The notes under the pieces are model-generated. The model was not told the DNA's origin. It did no database searches and saw nothing but the letters and a program-made list of their open reading frames with translations. A stretch of DNA of 64,000 nt. Source: Antedon mediterranea. Its lineage: Eukaryota; Echinodermata; Crinoidea; Comatulida; Antedonidae. The position numbers were made by a program, and so were the translations under genes. Below, in pieces: positions 10,995 to 21,436 of this stretch. Where the stretch lies: contig NC_092678.1 of assembly GCF_964355755.1 (NCBI RefSeq), positions 8,468,922 through 8,532,921 on the forward strand, given 5' to 3'. Position 1 is the stretch's first letter, and each line of letters opens with the position of its first letter.

Positions 10995-11195
10995 TCGAAC
11001 AATACCATGAAAGCCCCAGTGGTCTAATGGTTAGGACATCTGCATATCAAGCAGGCGGTCCGAGTTCGAGTCTCGGTTGGGGCGACTTTTTCTCATTCTC
11101 ACAGATTTCCTCATCTTTATCGTTTCAAATTAATTGATTAAATTTCAGTATATCACCGGGCGGTTTAGAATTAATGTTCTTTGCCTGATTTGTTT
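10995..11195 (+). mobile_element. tRNA-derived SINE, copy 1
   Basis: The head at 11013-11084 folds as a full tRNA cloverleaf: acceptor GCCCCAG/TTGGGGC, D arm GTCTAATGGTTAGGAC, anticodon stem TCTGC/GCAGG, and T arm CCGAG-TTCGAGT-CTCGG. The loop ATATCAA would give anticodon ATC, yet the head resembles tRNA-Glu in its D arm. A body follows (TTTCAAATTAATTGATTAAA, then TATCACCGGGCGGTTT). The same head and body recur at 29395-29585, so this is a SINE and not an isolated tRNA gene. Confidence 0.8.
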
Positions 11196-11253
11196 ATATA
11201 TATATATATATATATATATAAAAACAAATCAGGCAAAGAACATTAATTCTAAA
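11164..11253. repeat. Palindrome at the SINE 3' end around (TA)n
   Basis: Two 32-base arms, 11164-11195 and 11222-11253, are exact reverse complements (TTTAGAATTAATGTTCTTTG...). They are joined by a (TA)n tract that itself pairs, so the whole segment can extrude as a cruciform. The left arm is the SINE tail; the right arm looks like a second, inverted copy of that tail. Confidence 0.8.
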
Positions 11254-11589
11254 CTGTATACTATATTTTCCTATTTGTAAATACATGTAGTCCTCAATAA
11301 GTTAAATTAGTCAGTTGTGTTGTCTTTAGTAACTCTCATCTTTATATTTTCCTATTTGTTATACATATGTAGTCCTCAATAAGTTATGGTAATAGGGGAA
11401 ATAAACATGCTTTTAATTAACCTTGAATATATCTGTTTTGTCTTTAGTTTTAAAATCATCCGGATTTAATTTAACACTGTTTTGATTATAATTTTCTTAT
11501 TTCCATTGCAACGCATATCACAAAATCAGCAGCCATGTTCTGTTCTAAAGATGTCCCCCGTGTTAACTTTACTGCTGTTTTGCTCTTAG

Positions 11590-12190
11590 GTCTGAAAGAC
11601 ATTTACGAAGCTATTATTCTTCGATAGCTTCACCTTCACTATCAGAATCAGCATTCGTTGCTGAATATGTCAGAGGATTCAGAATCTTCAGAACAGTCAT
11701 TAAATGAACTTGCCTTACAGGTACAACTTGCAGTACATGGTTGCTGATTTTTAAGACAGGTACAATCTGCATCTCAGGAGTTGACCACGCAGTCACAAAC
11801 TATGTCGTTTAATAGTTCTGGTGCTGCTGGTGACTGACTTGTCATCTTCGGTTGCAATAAAGAGTCATCTGCTATCTCGTATCCAAAATCCAATGTTTGC
11901 AATATTACAATAATCAAATACATAGTAAAGTCATTTACATCTACGTCTTGAGGACTACTCATTCATAAGCTAAAGCAAGCAGCAGTTATAGTATCTAAGG
12001 CCGACAGTTTTGCGACTTTGTAAACTCGACAATAATTTATAGATACCAGCTGCTGGACCCAAAAAACATCTGGGAAAAGAGTCTGTGAGGGCTCACGGTT
12101 GAATGATTTTTGGATTCTCGCCCTTTGATTGGTTGACGGGAATTGTGACAGATTGTGGAAGAATGTTCTCACTTGTACCGCCATGCAGTC
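11590..12190 (-). pseudogene. Decayed transposon-type gene remnant with Cys-rich end
   Basis: Read on the minus strand, three broken frames follow one another. One ends in an acidic segment and another reads ADCTCLKNQQPCTASCTCK, a Cys-cluster of the kind seen at the C-terminus of some transposon-associated proteins. Stops and shifts break it. The segment 11937-12095 recurs at about 58555-58710 (AAGCTAAAGCAAGCAGCAGT, GGCCGAC, CTGGGAGAAGAGAGTCT) and partly at 54895, so it is dispersed. The identity is an inference from the Cys pattern and the repetition. Confidence 0.4.
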
Positions 12191-12199
12191 ACATTGTCT

Positions 12200-13280
12200 C
12201 TAGAGGGTATTGAGTTGCATGCCTATAAGTTGAGGTCACACACACAGCACATTAAAGTTCAAAATTGACCATTCTTAAATTGGCATATTCATAATTAAAG
12301 AACTATCTTTGATTTGTATGTATTTTTGCGATTAAAGGACATATTTTTAATAATTAATCATAAATATATCTGAAGAAAGAACAATGAATAATTTTTTAAA
12401 ATCATGTACAGCATTTTTTGTAAGAAATATTTTTTGTTAATTTTGTTATACCTTTAAAAATATCTCACTGATTGACAGAAGGATTCAATCTCTAGACACA
12501 GTGGTCATTCACTGAATATTCTCCTTGTATATTTTGATGATATCATAGTTATTGTGTTATGGTCAGTCAAGGCCTTAGGAATTTGTAAAGTCTATATTTA
12601 GATGAATCTTCAGACATCCTTTAGCAAGTTCATGGGGAGGGCAAATTCTATCCTGATTACTGTATGTTGAAATTCAAGAAAAAGAAGATTAACAGGAAAA
12701 GTTTATAAAGCAACTGAGGCCTCACTGGCATGAAATCATGGGTTTGCTAGTGCACTACATGGGAGTGTCATTGTCATAAATTTGAGTGCCATTTATCATG
12801 AATTTTATGTGCGAGAGTACCATTTCCTTGTTGCTTAAACGCTCTACTCTTTTTGGTCCAAAATTAATTAAGATGACTTCATTTCACCAGCATTTTTATG
12901 CTTGCAATTGTGCCACAATATAATGATTTATTCTATATAACTTCCTGCAAACAATGTACTTTAGCAATCACAATACTAAGCCCACCGGTCTATACACTGC
13001 CATCATCTCAACTAATTTCACTAGCTAATAAAAGTTCCAAATGTATGCCAGAGAAGCATACCATCAAGGATGATTACATCACTGCAGTTACACTTTAATT
13101 TTTCCGACCGCTGCCTGCTCAGTAGTTCTCTGAACAGAGACTATGTTTAGGTTTGATCATCGCCAATAATTGCGGTGGATTGCTGAGTCTGATAATATTG
13201 ACAACCTCGGGTTTGGGCTGAAGTGAGTGCGAGTACCTTTTTCTATTGTTTGAATTAATAAACTAGAAAGCCACTCCTAG
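12200..13280. other. Intergenic region without a recognised feature
   Basis: AT-rich single-copy-looking sequence. The short frame at 12898-13098 has no recognisable protein features. I see no repeat boundary, RNA gene or exon here. Confidence 0.35.
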
Positions 13281-13283
13281 AAT

Positions 13284-14632
13284 GCATACCTCCGCCTACT
13301 GTAAAATTCTCCTGCATAAGATTTCTCCGGGAAGAAATATATATATATATATTTGTGTGTGTCTTAATTCTGTTTCTGATTTAGTCTAATTTCACTACAA
13401 GCATGTGTATGCGAGTTTGGTGTAATGGTTATGTAACAAGCCTTTCAATAACAATAGCTTCAGTTGACAATACAATAGAACAGCAACGCAAAAATCAAAC
13501 AAGTGAATTTGAAAAGAAATAGGGTTTTTAAACTACTCGCATCAAAAAACCTGCATATTAAATCAAATTATGTTTTAAAATTAAAAATCACAAATTATAA
13601 CTCTTGGCTCTGATACAAAAATTAAGTAGTTGTCGAGAAAATGCAATTTCAGTACACTTGTTACTTTAAGACTGCTCGCCGGCTTTTGAAAATTGTCTCC
13701 TATCTTTTAACACTAGCCGGTCTGAAAATAATATCATTTTTGTTATTTGTGAAGTTATTAATAAACCAATTTTGTTGATTTTCAATAGGCATGGTCTGTA
13801 AGTAAATACCTATCTACACCCAAAAATTCAGAAAGATAACTTGAAAACTGTAGGCGCTATCGTGCTAACAAACAAACAAACAAACATACAAACAAACTAG
13901 CCTTCGCGCATAGCGCGATACTTGGCCAAATCAAAATTGGCCTCCTGACGTTGACCCAATTTTCACCAAAAGTGTGTGTCTTATGCTGTGTGATTTAGGC
14001 TAATTTCACGACAATCATGTGTATACGAGTTTGGTGTACAGGTTATGTAACCAGCCTTTCAACGAACAATAGCTTCAGTCGGCTAAAAATAGAACAGCAA
14101 CGCGAAAAACACATGGGTGAATTTGAAAAGAAATAGATTTTGTAAACTACTCGCATCAAAAAACCTCTACATTAAATCTAATTAAGTATTAAAATTACAA
14201 ATCACAAATTATAACTCTTGCCTCTTGTACAAAAATGAAGTTTTTTGGACTAGTAGTTCTCGAGAAAATGTAATTTAAGTTTACTTGTTAATTTAAGACT
14301 GCTCACCGGCTTTTGATAATTCTGTCCTATCTTTTAACACTAGCAGGTCTGAAAATAATTTTTAAAAGTGGCCCAGAATTGGAACCGTGGTCCAGATTTT
14401 AACCAAAATTGGGCGGTGTCGTCCTTGCACCAGGTGACATGTATGGTATTAATTTGGAGTCATTCGAATCAAAACTGTGAGCGCTAGAGTGATGACAAAC
14501 AAACAAACAAACAAACAGATCAACATACTTGGCCAATTTTCAATTTGGCCAAGTAACAAACAAAGTAAATTCTTTTTGCCAAGAAACAAACACACGCGAT
14601 CGATTACATATACCTCCTTGGCGGAGGTAAAT
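13284..14632. repeat. Interspersed element with two 390-bp direct repeats and (AAAC)n
   Basis: Copies at about 13353-13738 and 13971-14362 are alignable throughout (TGTGTGTCTTA, GAATTTGAAAAGAAATAG, AAACTACTCGCATCAAAAAA, CTATCTTTTAACACTAGC). Each is followed by a short spacer and an (AAAC)n tract (13865-13900 and 14495-14520). TACCTCCGCC near 13286 and GGCGGAGGTA near 14621 form short inverted ends. It is non-coding. Confidence 0.65.
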
Positions 14633-14639
14633 AATAAAT

Positions 14640-15680
14640 AAATGTGAATAAGTTTTTCGACTGATTCATTGATTATGACTTGCAGAATGAAGTGATGATT
14701 GATGTTTATAGAAACAGAAAGCACTTTGTTCTGCGCGACAATAAACCAGTATTGAGTAGTTATGACGTCCTTTCTGATTATTTATTTTGTTTCTCAAGCG
14801 GATTTGTCCTGTCATTTCATTACACATGTCTCATTGAAGGCAATGCATGATACTTTTGTTGAACTTTGACTCTTAGATCAAACATAACGTAATCATATTT
14901 ATAATCATGTGAAACAGATTGGTCTTTTCATGATCTAGAGCACCTTCTAATTTACTGGAGTTGTTTGTCTTGTGAATAGGATTGCCTCCTTTGAGGATAG
15001 TTAATGAATTTTCTTATGGTTATCCTATTAGCAAAACATGTTTTGGCAATTCTTGGTCAGATCTTCACATAACACACATTCAGGACGCAGAGAGGTCAAA
15101 GTATTTCTTCGGCTCACGTTGGTCTGTCCATAACTACTACATGTTATTCTTATAGGTGTCCATCTAAGATGAGTTGCTTCAATTTAAAAAACTTCAAAAG
15201 AAAAATGTTGCAGATAGCTTGCTCAATATGATTTCAAATAGGAAAAAAAATCCAAATAAAATTAACAGATTGAAAACAAGATTTTTCATACAAGAGGAAT
15301 ACTGGGATTATTGATGGTACTGAGAGAATAAATATGTTTAGCTTAAATTAGAAAATTGTATTAATATGGATTAAGCAAGATTGGTCGATATCATTAAGGT
15401 CCAGAAAATATAAGGGACTCTCAAAATTTCTAAATTATTTTACTGCAGTTATTGCAATACTTGCAGTAGAACAATATAAAACAAAAATCATTTACAATAA
15501 AGCATCAATCATAACATTCTAATTCCCTTAATTTGTAATCGTTGCTTTAAACCCATTATTCTTCGTGTTTCATGATAATAATTGTACATAATTTGTCTTT
15601 TTTAACACATTTCTTAGACGTTTTACTGTAACTTTCCTCAATTTATAAATTTATGTTTTCACATTTAAAAGGTCAGTCTC
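14640..15680. other. Intergenic region without a recognised feature
   Basis: AT-rich. No exon, RNA gene or repeat boundary is visible before the element at 15684. Confidence 0.35.
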
Positions 15681-15683
15681 ATA

Positions 15684-17826
15684 CAGTGGGACAGCCAGTC
15701 GACAAATCGTGTCAAATTTCGACTCGGAGAGGGCGCCCTACTTTTCTAATTTAGTTCAAAATTGCTAAATTTTAGGGTGTTGGAAAAACACAATATTTGT
15801 AAATTTAGCTGATTATCGGAAAAATATTGTTAGTGAAATAAATTCATAAATGGTTTTAATATATCGTCATGTAAAATTAAATGTATTTGAACAAAACGAT
15901 AATCTGTAATTTAACGGCAAAATCAACCAATGTCTTTTTTCCGAAATTGTACCCTAGAAAATCGTTAAAATAAAATATTTAGAAAAATTGAACAGTCCTG
16001 AATTTAAAATCCCTGTTAGAAAAATTAATAATCTACAGAATACGATATTAAGATACAAAATTCGGTGGTTGGGATGCAGCTCCGACTATTCAAACTAAAG
16101 GTACCACTATTTGTTCCATCGAAAACTAGCGAAACCGCCATTTTGTAAACACATCGTCATCGTGTTTATGAATTTATTTATAGCGAACGATATACGCGAG
16201 GTTTATAATTGTCCGCGTATAAGAATTCATATAAATAAAAACATTCCAATACAACGTATATTATTACTTGTTTATTTATCACAGTATACATTTTAGTTGA
16301 GGAATATTTATCATAACTATTATAATAGCTTTTATACGAGTCCGAGGCCTAGCCCTATTAGCGAGCGATTGTTCCAGGGGCGGAAAGTCACTTAGTGACG
16401 TTGTGATCGGGCGCGTCGGGCCTAGCTAATATTAATAATATGACCTGAAATAACCGGCTAACAAGAACTGTTATATACTTGCTTACAATTGTTTTGTTAT
16501 TGATGAACAAACAAGCAATTAGATTGAATAACAAATTATTTATTCTTTTTTTTTTGGGTAAAAACATGTACAAACTAGTACTCTATAATATAAATTAATA
16601 GTAATATTAAACTAATACAGTATTAATAAAATATAAAATAGGCCTAACATACAATAAATATTCAATTTTTAAGGTCTACCACATGACAATAACCATGGAG
16701 TAAAGTTACTCCATGCAATAACATAATTTACAGAGTATAGTGTAGTAGGTTTGCATTCAACATAAATATTTGTATTGTAATTCATCTAAATCCTCTGCAA
16801 CATACAAGTAATTCAACATTTTGTTTTAAATAATTAAACTATAGTTTGGGTATGACAATGTCGGTAGGTACCGGTGTCATCTTTTTATCCACTTCACTCT
16901 CAGTTTAAAGTCACAAAGACAAAGAACTCTGCATCATCAACGATTCCTGAAAGTGTCAGAAAAAATAATAAATAATTATTATTAAAAAAAAATGTTAATG
17001 TCAAATGGAAGCTGTATTTTATTAATTAATATTACAGTATTTGCTATTATTATTTATAATAATCTAGGCCTACTAGTAGCCTAGCTAGGCATCTATTGAG
17101 CCTAATAAATCAAATAATAAATGAAAAATAAAATAATAATATTAATACTGATTGAAAAAAAAGTATTTTTTGGGGGGGTCAGATCACCAGGCTAGGCCGG
17201 CCAGGACCAATGATACTCGTAATCAGTACAACTTAACGACTATCGGATCAGCATCAACACAGTACAACGTGCACGTCTCGCTATCGCCTATACTGACACA
17301 CGTGTCTCGCGTTGCCGAAACCACGCTCACAGCTAGAAAATGTACCTACCTTTCGAGGCCTGAGAATACACCAACAAATTTTGAACAGGATAGAAATATA
17401 TCATACTCGATTAAACTAATATTATTCTTGATAAAACAATTGATTATAATTGTTTTAATTTGTTGGGATGCACCTCCGACTATTCAGAAAATGGACAACA
17501 AAACAGTAGTCAAATCGTACCACATTTATAAATTTCACGAGTCCCGACTTCAGTCGCCGAATGTATTGTATTAGCTTCGGTTTCTTTGAAGGAAACCGAT
17601 TGGATATTCAATTATACTTATTAGGAAATGCTTTTACCATAATAGGTAATGTTGGGCGGTTCTTAAATATTCATGAGAGCTTAAAATAAAACAGCACTTA
17701 TTTGCTAGGCGACGAAAAATCGTGGTTTCAGTTTTCAACGATAGGTGGCGCTTCAAAATCGTCAATGCGGAAGTAAGTCGATTTTACACGATTTAACGGT
17801 CAAAACGCGAAGTGGCTTTCCCACTG
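15684..17826. mobile_element. 2.14-kb inverted-repeat DNA element
   Basis: The left end CAGTGGGACAGCCA matches the right end read in reverse (CAGTGGGAAAGCCA). Related blocks AAATCGTG and ATCGACTT follow inside both. The flanks share CATA (15680-15683 and 17827-17830), a possible 4-bp target duplication. Two internal direct repeats read TTGGGATGCA(G/C)CTCCGACTATTCA near 16066 and 17462. Frames such as 17152-17574 show no transposase motif, so the element is non-autonomous. Superfamily not assigned. Confidence 0.65.
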
Positions 17827-18100
17827 CATAGGAAATAACCGGAATGTAGGGTTGTTAGTTCAGGCAATAATATATAATATTGTGACGCCCTTTTTTACGA
17901 CATAGGAAATTATCAATAGGTATACATCCTTATTGTTTTTTTAGATCAACCCATTACCTTAAAGGTATTTATTATATATTAAAACTAAATAGCATATTCT
18001 ACAATTATTTCCTGAATGGTTATATCTTTCTGCTTATATTGAGTGTTCTGTCTTTAAAAAAGCACTTCTTAAAATTCCACTAAATCAACAGTTGACAACA

Positions 18101-20107
18101 ATGCCTTTCAAATATTACACTGTAAGACTTTTTGTCACATTCTTCATGTGGAAATTAGTGAAAGGACAGATCTCTAGGTCTTGTCACTTCACCAGCGGTT
18201 CTGGCTTTGTGATTTGCGATTGCAGTAACCAGGGACTGACTGAAATTACCGAACCACTTGGAGCAGACGTTAGTGTGCTTATACTCCGAAACAACAGTTT
18301 ACAGACAATTTCATCTCAAATTTTTCAGTATTCTTCTCAACTAATTGAATTGGACATCTCTCAAAACCAACTAATATCTATAGAACAAAATGCATTTTCA
18401 AATCTACCAGCGTTACGCCACTTAAATTTGTCTACAAATAAACTAACGAGTTTGGACTCTTCAGTCTTGCGAAATTTGCAACAACTTAGTGTATTGGCGC
18501 TTAATGACAACCAGTTACTTGAGATTCCTATTTTGAATGATTTGCAGAACTTACGATATCTTGATGTTTCTCAGAATCAAATACACACAATTGAATTTCA
18601 GGGTTTTGCTGATTTGAATAATTTGCTTCATTTAAATCTAAGTTCTAACCAGCTCCGAGAACTTAAACCATTATTATTTCAGAGGCAAGTCAATCTTGAG
18701 AACTTAGATCTTTCATATAATTATTTAACAAGTTTTAATTTGTCAATATTCAATGGACTTACTAATCCAAAAATTAGTACACTTAATCTTACAAGGAATG
18801 CATTAAGTTCACTTCCTACAGAACTGTTCACAGAACTAGAAGCAGTGAGAGACTTACAGGTTGCTAAAAACAATATACAAGTTTGGAAAAAGTCTTTCTT
18901 TCATTCAGCTAATGTATTAGAAGTTCTGAATTTGGCTGGGAATAGTATAGCTGATTTGGATGAAAGTATGTTCAGCAGGCAAGCAAAACTTCGCATTTTG
19001 GATCTTTCCAGAAACCGGATAGAGGATATTAAAAGATCTTTATTAGATATTGATCTCCTAGAACGTCTTGACTTGAGTAGGAACAACATTAAGATGCTAC
19101 CAATGAATATACTTTCAAGTCCTTTGCAGCTAAGAGAGATTCTGTTGTCTGAAAACATATTGGATTCCACTCCAGCATTTTCAGGATATCGACTTTTAGA
19201 AGTAATTAAGCTGAATGGGAATAGGATATCTAGAGTGGACGAGAATGATTATTTACAGTTGAGAATGTTAACAGAACTTGATTTGAGTGTTAATTATATA
19301 CAAGAAGTTGATATGAATGCATTTGTACAAGCTACGAGGCTCACCTCTCTTAATTTACAGGAAAACAAACTAAGAACTTTACAAGAGGGCATTTTCATGA
19401 ACCATCAAACACTGATGACCCTTGACCTCAGAAAAAATCCATGGCAGTGTGATTGCACATTGTTTGAATTTCTTCGTTCTATTCCAAACATGGTTCAAAT
19501 TTTAGCTTCGTCAGAGGTCACTTGCCAAACGCCACCTGAATTATTAGGCGAGCCGATTGAAACTGCGACTGTGTGTAGAGATCCAGTTACAGGGAATAAG
19601 CAGCAAAAGAATAGAAGACTAGTAGCTGTTAGTGTCGTTATTCCAATCGTTTTTGTCATCTTTGTAATAATCTTTGCCCGTTGCATAGTAAAAAGGAAAA
19701 TTGCAAATTATCCTCTCACACCTGCGCCTCGACAATCAACGACGGATCCGTCACCGACTCGACAACAAGCATCACCAAATTTAACAAGAACTCTACCTAT
19801 ACCTCCTAATGCTAATTCTAAAGAGGCATCAATTCCTTATTATCTGAGCTTTGGTACATTAAGACCAGAGTATGCAAACCAGTATGACACAATTGACTCA
19901 AAAATTCAAAATCGGAGAATTAACAATTTTCAAGAAAACAGTGGCACTGACGGTTATTTATCACCAAGCGAGATAGAACAATCAACCTACGCTCCGATGG
20001 CAAATATATATTTGAAACCAATAACGGTTCCAGACAATAAAAAAACTGCTACGATGACCAAAGAAATGCCCGATATCGAAGGAAATTATCTCAGCCAAAT
20101 AATTTAA
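18101..20107 (+). CDS. LRR transmembrane receptor 2 (no TIR domain)
   Basis: A single-exon type I membrane protein of 668 residues from the ATG at 18101; the in-frame TTG nine bases upstream is ignored. The signal peptide (LFVTFFMWKLVKG) leads into an LRRNT with a CDCSNQGL-type Cys cluster. About 17 LRRs follow, then an LRRCT starting CDC at residue 449 (NPWQCDCTLFEFL). The membrane helix is about 507-530 (VVIPIVFVIFVIIF). The 138-residue tail is rich in Pro/Ser/Thr near the membrane. It has Tyr motifs YDTI (595), YLSP (619), YAPM (630) and YLKP (637). Its architecture equals that of the proteins at 3093 and 21437, so the three are paralogues. Surface recognition role inferred; ligand unknown. 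Confidence 0.92.
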   Translation: MPFKYYTVRLFVTFFMWKLVKGQISRSCHFTSGSGFVICDCSNQGLTEITEPLGADVSVLILRNNSLQTISSQIFQYSSQLIELDISQNQLISIEQNAFSNLPALRHLNLSTNKLTSLDSSVLRNLQQLSVLALNDNQLLEIPILNDLQNLRYLDVSQNQIHTIEFQGFADLNNLLHLNLSSNQLRELKPLLFQRQVNLENLDLSYNYLTSFNLSIFNGLTNPKISTLNLTRNALSSLPTELFTELEAVRDLQVAKNNIQVWKKSFFHSANVLEVLNLAGNSIADLDESMFSRQAKLRILDLSRNRIEDIKRSLLDIDLLERLDLSRNNIKMLPMNILSSPLQLREILLSENILDSTPAFSGYRLLEVIKLNGNRISRVDENDYLQLRMLTELDLSVNYIQEVDMNAFVQATRLTSLNLQENKLRTLQEGIFMNHQTLMTLDLRKNPWQCDCTLFEFLRSIPNMVQILASSEVTCQTPPELLGEPIETATVCRDPVTGNKQQKNRRLVAVSVVIPIVFVIFVIIFARCIVKRKIANYPLTPAPRQSTTDPSPTRQQASPNLTRTLPIPPNANSKEASIPYYLSFGTLRPEYANQYDTIDSKIQNRRINNFQENSGTDGYLSPSEIEQSTYAPMANIYLKPITVPDNKKTATMTKEMPDIEGNYLSQII

Positions 20108-21436
20108 TTTTAAAATAGTTACAATATTTAGCAGCCGCCTCACAAACGGACATCTGCCCTAACAGCTACATATTTAATAGCCTGTGTTTCTGTGCTTTCT
20201 TATTTAATTGTTGCATTTGGTATCGACCACCTCCCAGATTTTTTTAATTACAATCCCTATTCAGGGGATATTCCCATTAAGGACACACTAATATCGCAAG
20301 TGTCCTCAATAACGTTCTGTGTAACCCTCAAACTAATGTCCAATCTGAAATTTCAAATGCTAAATGTTTCTAAGGGAAAATATCTCTCAAAAAAGCTTGT
20401 GCGTGGTTGATTACCTAATCATAAAACAGTTAAAAATACAGATTTTTAGATGTATATTATTATACTTATTATATATTATTAGATAATGTAAATATTAGCA
20501 GTGATTAATATAAGGTAAATTAATTTTTTTTTGTAATTTAATAACTTTATCAATAATAATAATTTTTGGCCAGTTTAATAAAGATGATCAATAATAATCA
20601 TATTGTTTATATTATTGTACTTCAGAGAACTGGAAAAGTTCTGGGAGGAACAATAAGATGAAACTGAAATGAATTTTTTATGTGAAAATAGCAATAATTT
20701 GTGACGTCTTTTTCAACATGTTTTACGTCCATCTACCTGTCTAGCCAGTTACACATCAACACCGCAAGCTATCATGCATGTTTTTGAATACCTACACTTC
20801 CTGTTTTTATTCATTTTTACATCACAATCGTCTCTTCCTTTTACAATGAATCATATTTATTTATACAATGTTACAATATAGTATTACCCATTTATGCAGT
20901 TAGTTCTATTCAATATTTTTAAGATTTCCTACATACAAAGTATCAAGTACTGTAAAACAAGCTTCTTTTTTGTTTTACCTGATTCAATATTTTCACTAAA
21001 ATAGATACATGGAAATAGTCATATCCCAAATCTATTGTTGTTAATCTCTGCTTGTTCAATCAAGTTTTTTCAAGTAAGCCCCTTGGGTAAAATTCCTCCA
21101 CTGAAGTAGGCCCTTGATCGGTGTATCTTCCTTGGGCAGATCTTCAGGAAAACGGGTCATGTTTAGTCATACTGAAGGTGTCTATGCTTTGATCTGTTAA
21201 GTCTATTGTCTATCTTATGATTGACTTCAGATGTATATTAAGATTTCATTCTTCTTCAGAAATTACCAGAGTCGACACGTACCATATATGGTTTTCATAT
21301 ATTTATGAGTTTTACTATCATCTGTAAAAGCTGTATTGCACTGAAAATTGATTATGTAGACATTGTTGAAATGAAAATGCAATGTGAAAAAAAATTGTAA
21401 CTTGACAGTCATACATTGTAGCAAGATTACTGAAAG
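20108..21436. other. Intergenic region between LRR receptors 2 and 3
   Basis: About 1.3 kb separates two co-oriented paralogues. It is AT-rich with no exon seen. The frame at 20192-20410 lies in the probable 3' untranslated region of receptor 2 and has no protein features. The last few hundred bases should hold the receptor 3 promoter, but no clear TATA or initiator can be named. Confidence 0.4.

Noticed and set aside
11013-11084. Functional tRNA gene
   Set aside because: Same head plus unique body recurs at 29.4 kb, and the anticodon ATC is not expected; it is a SINE head.
17152-17574. 140-codon frame
   Set aside because: Lies inside the inverted-repeat element 15684-17826, shows no transposase motif and starts in an A-run.
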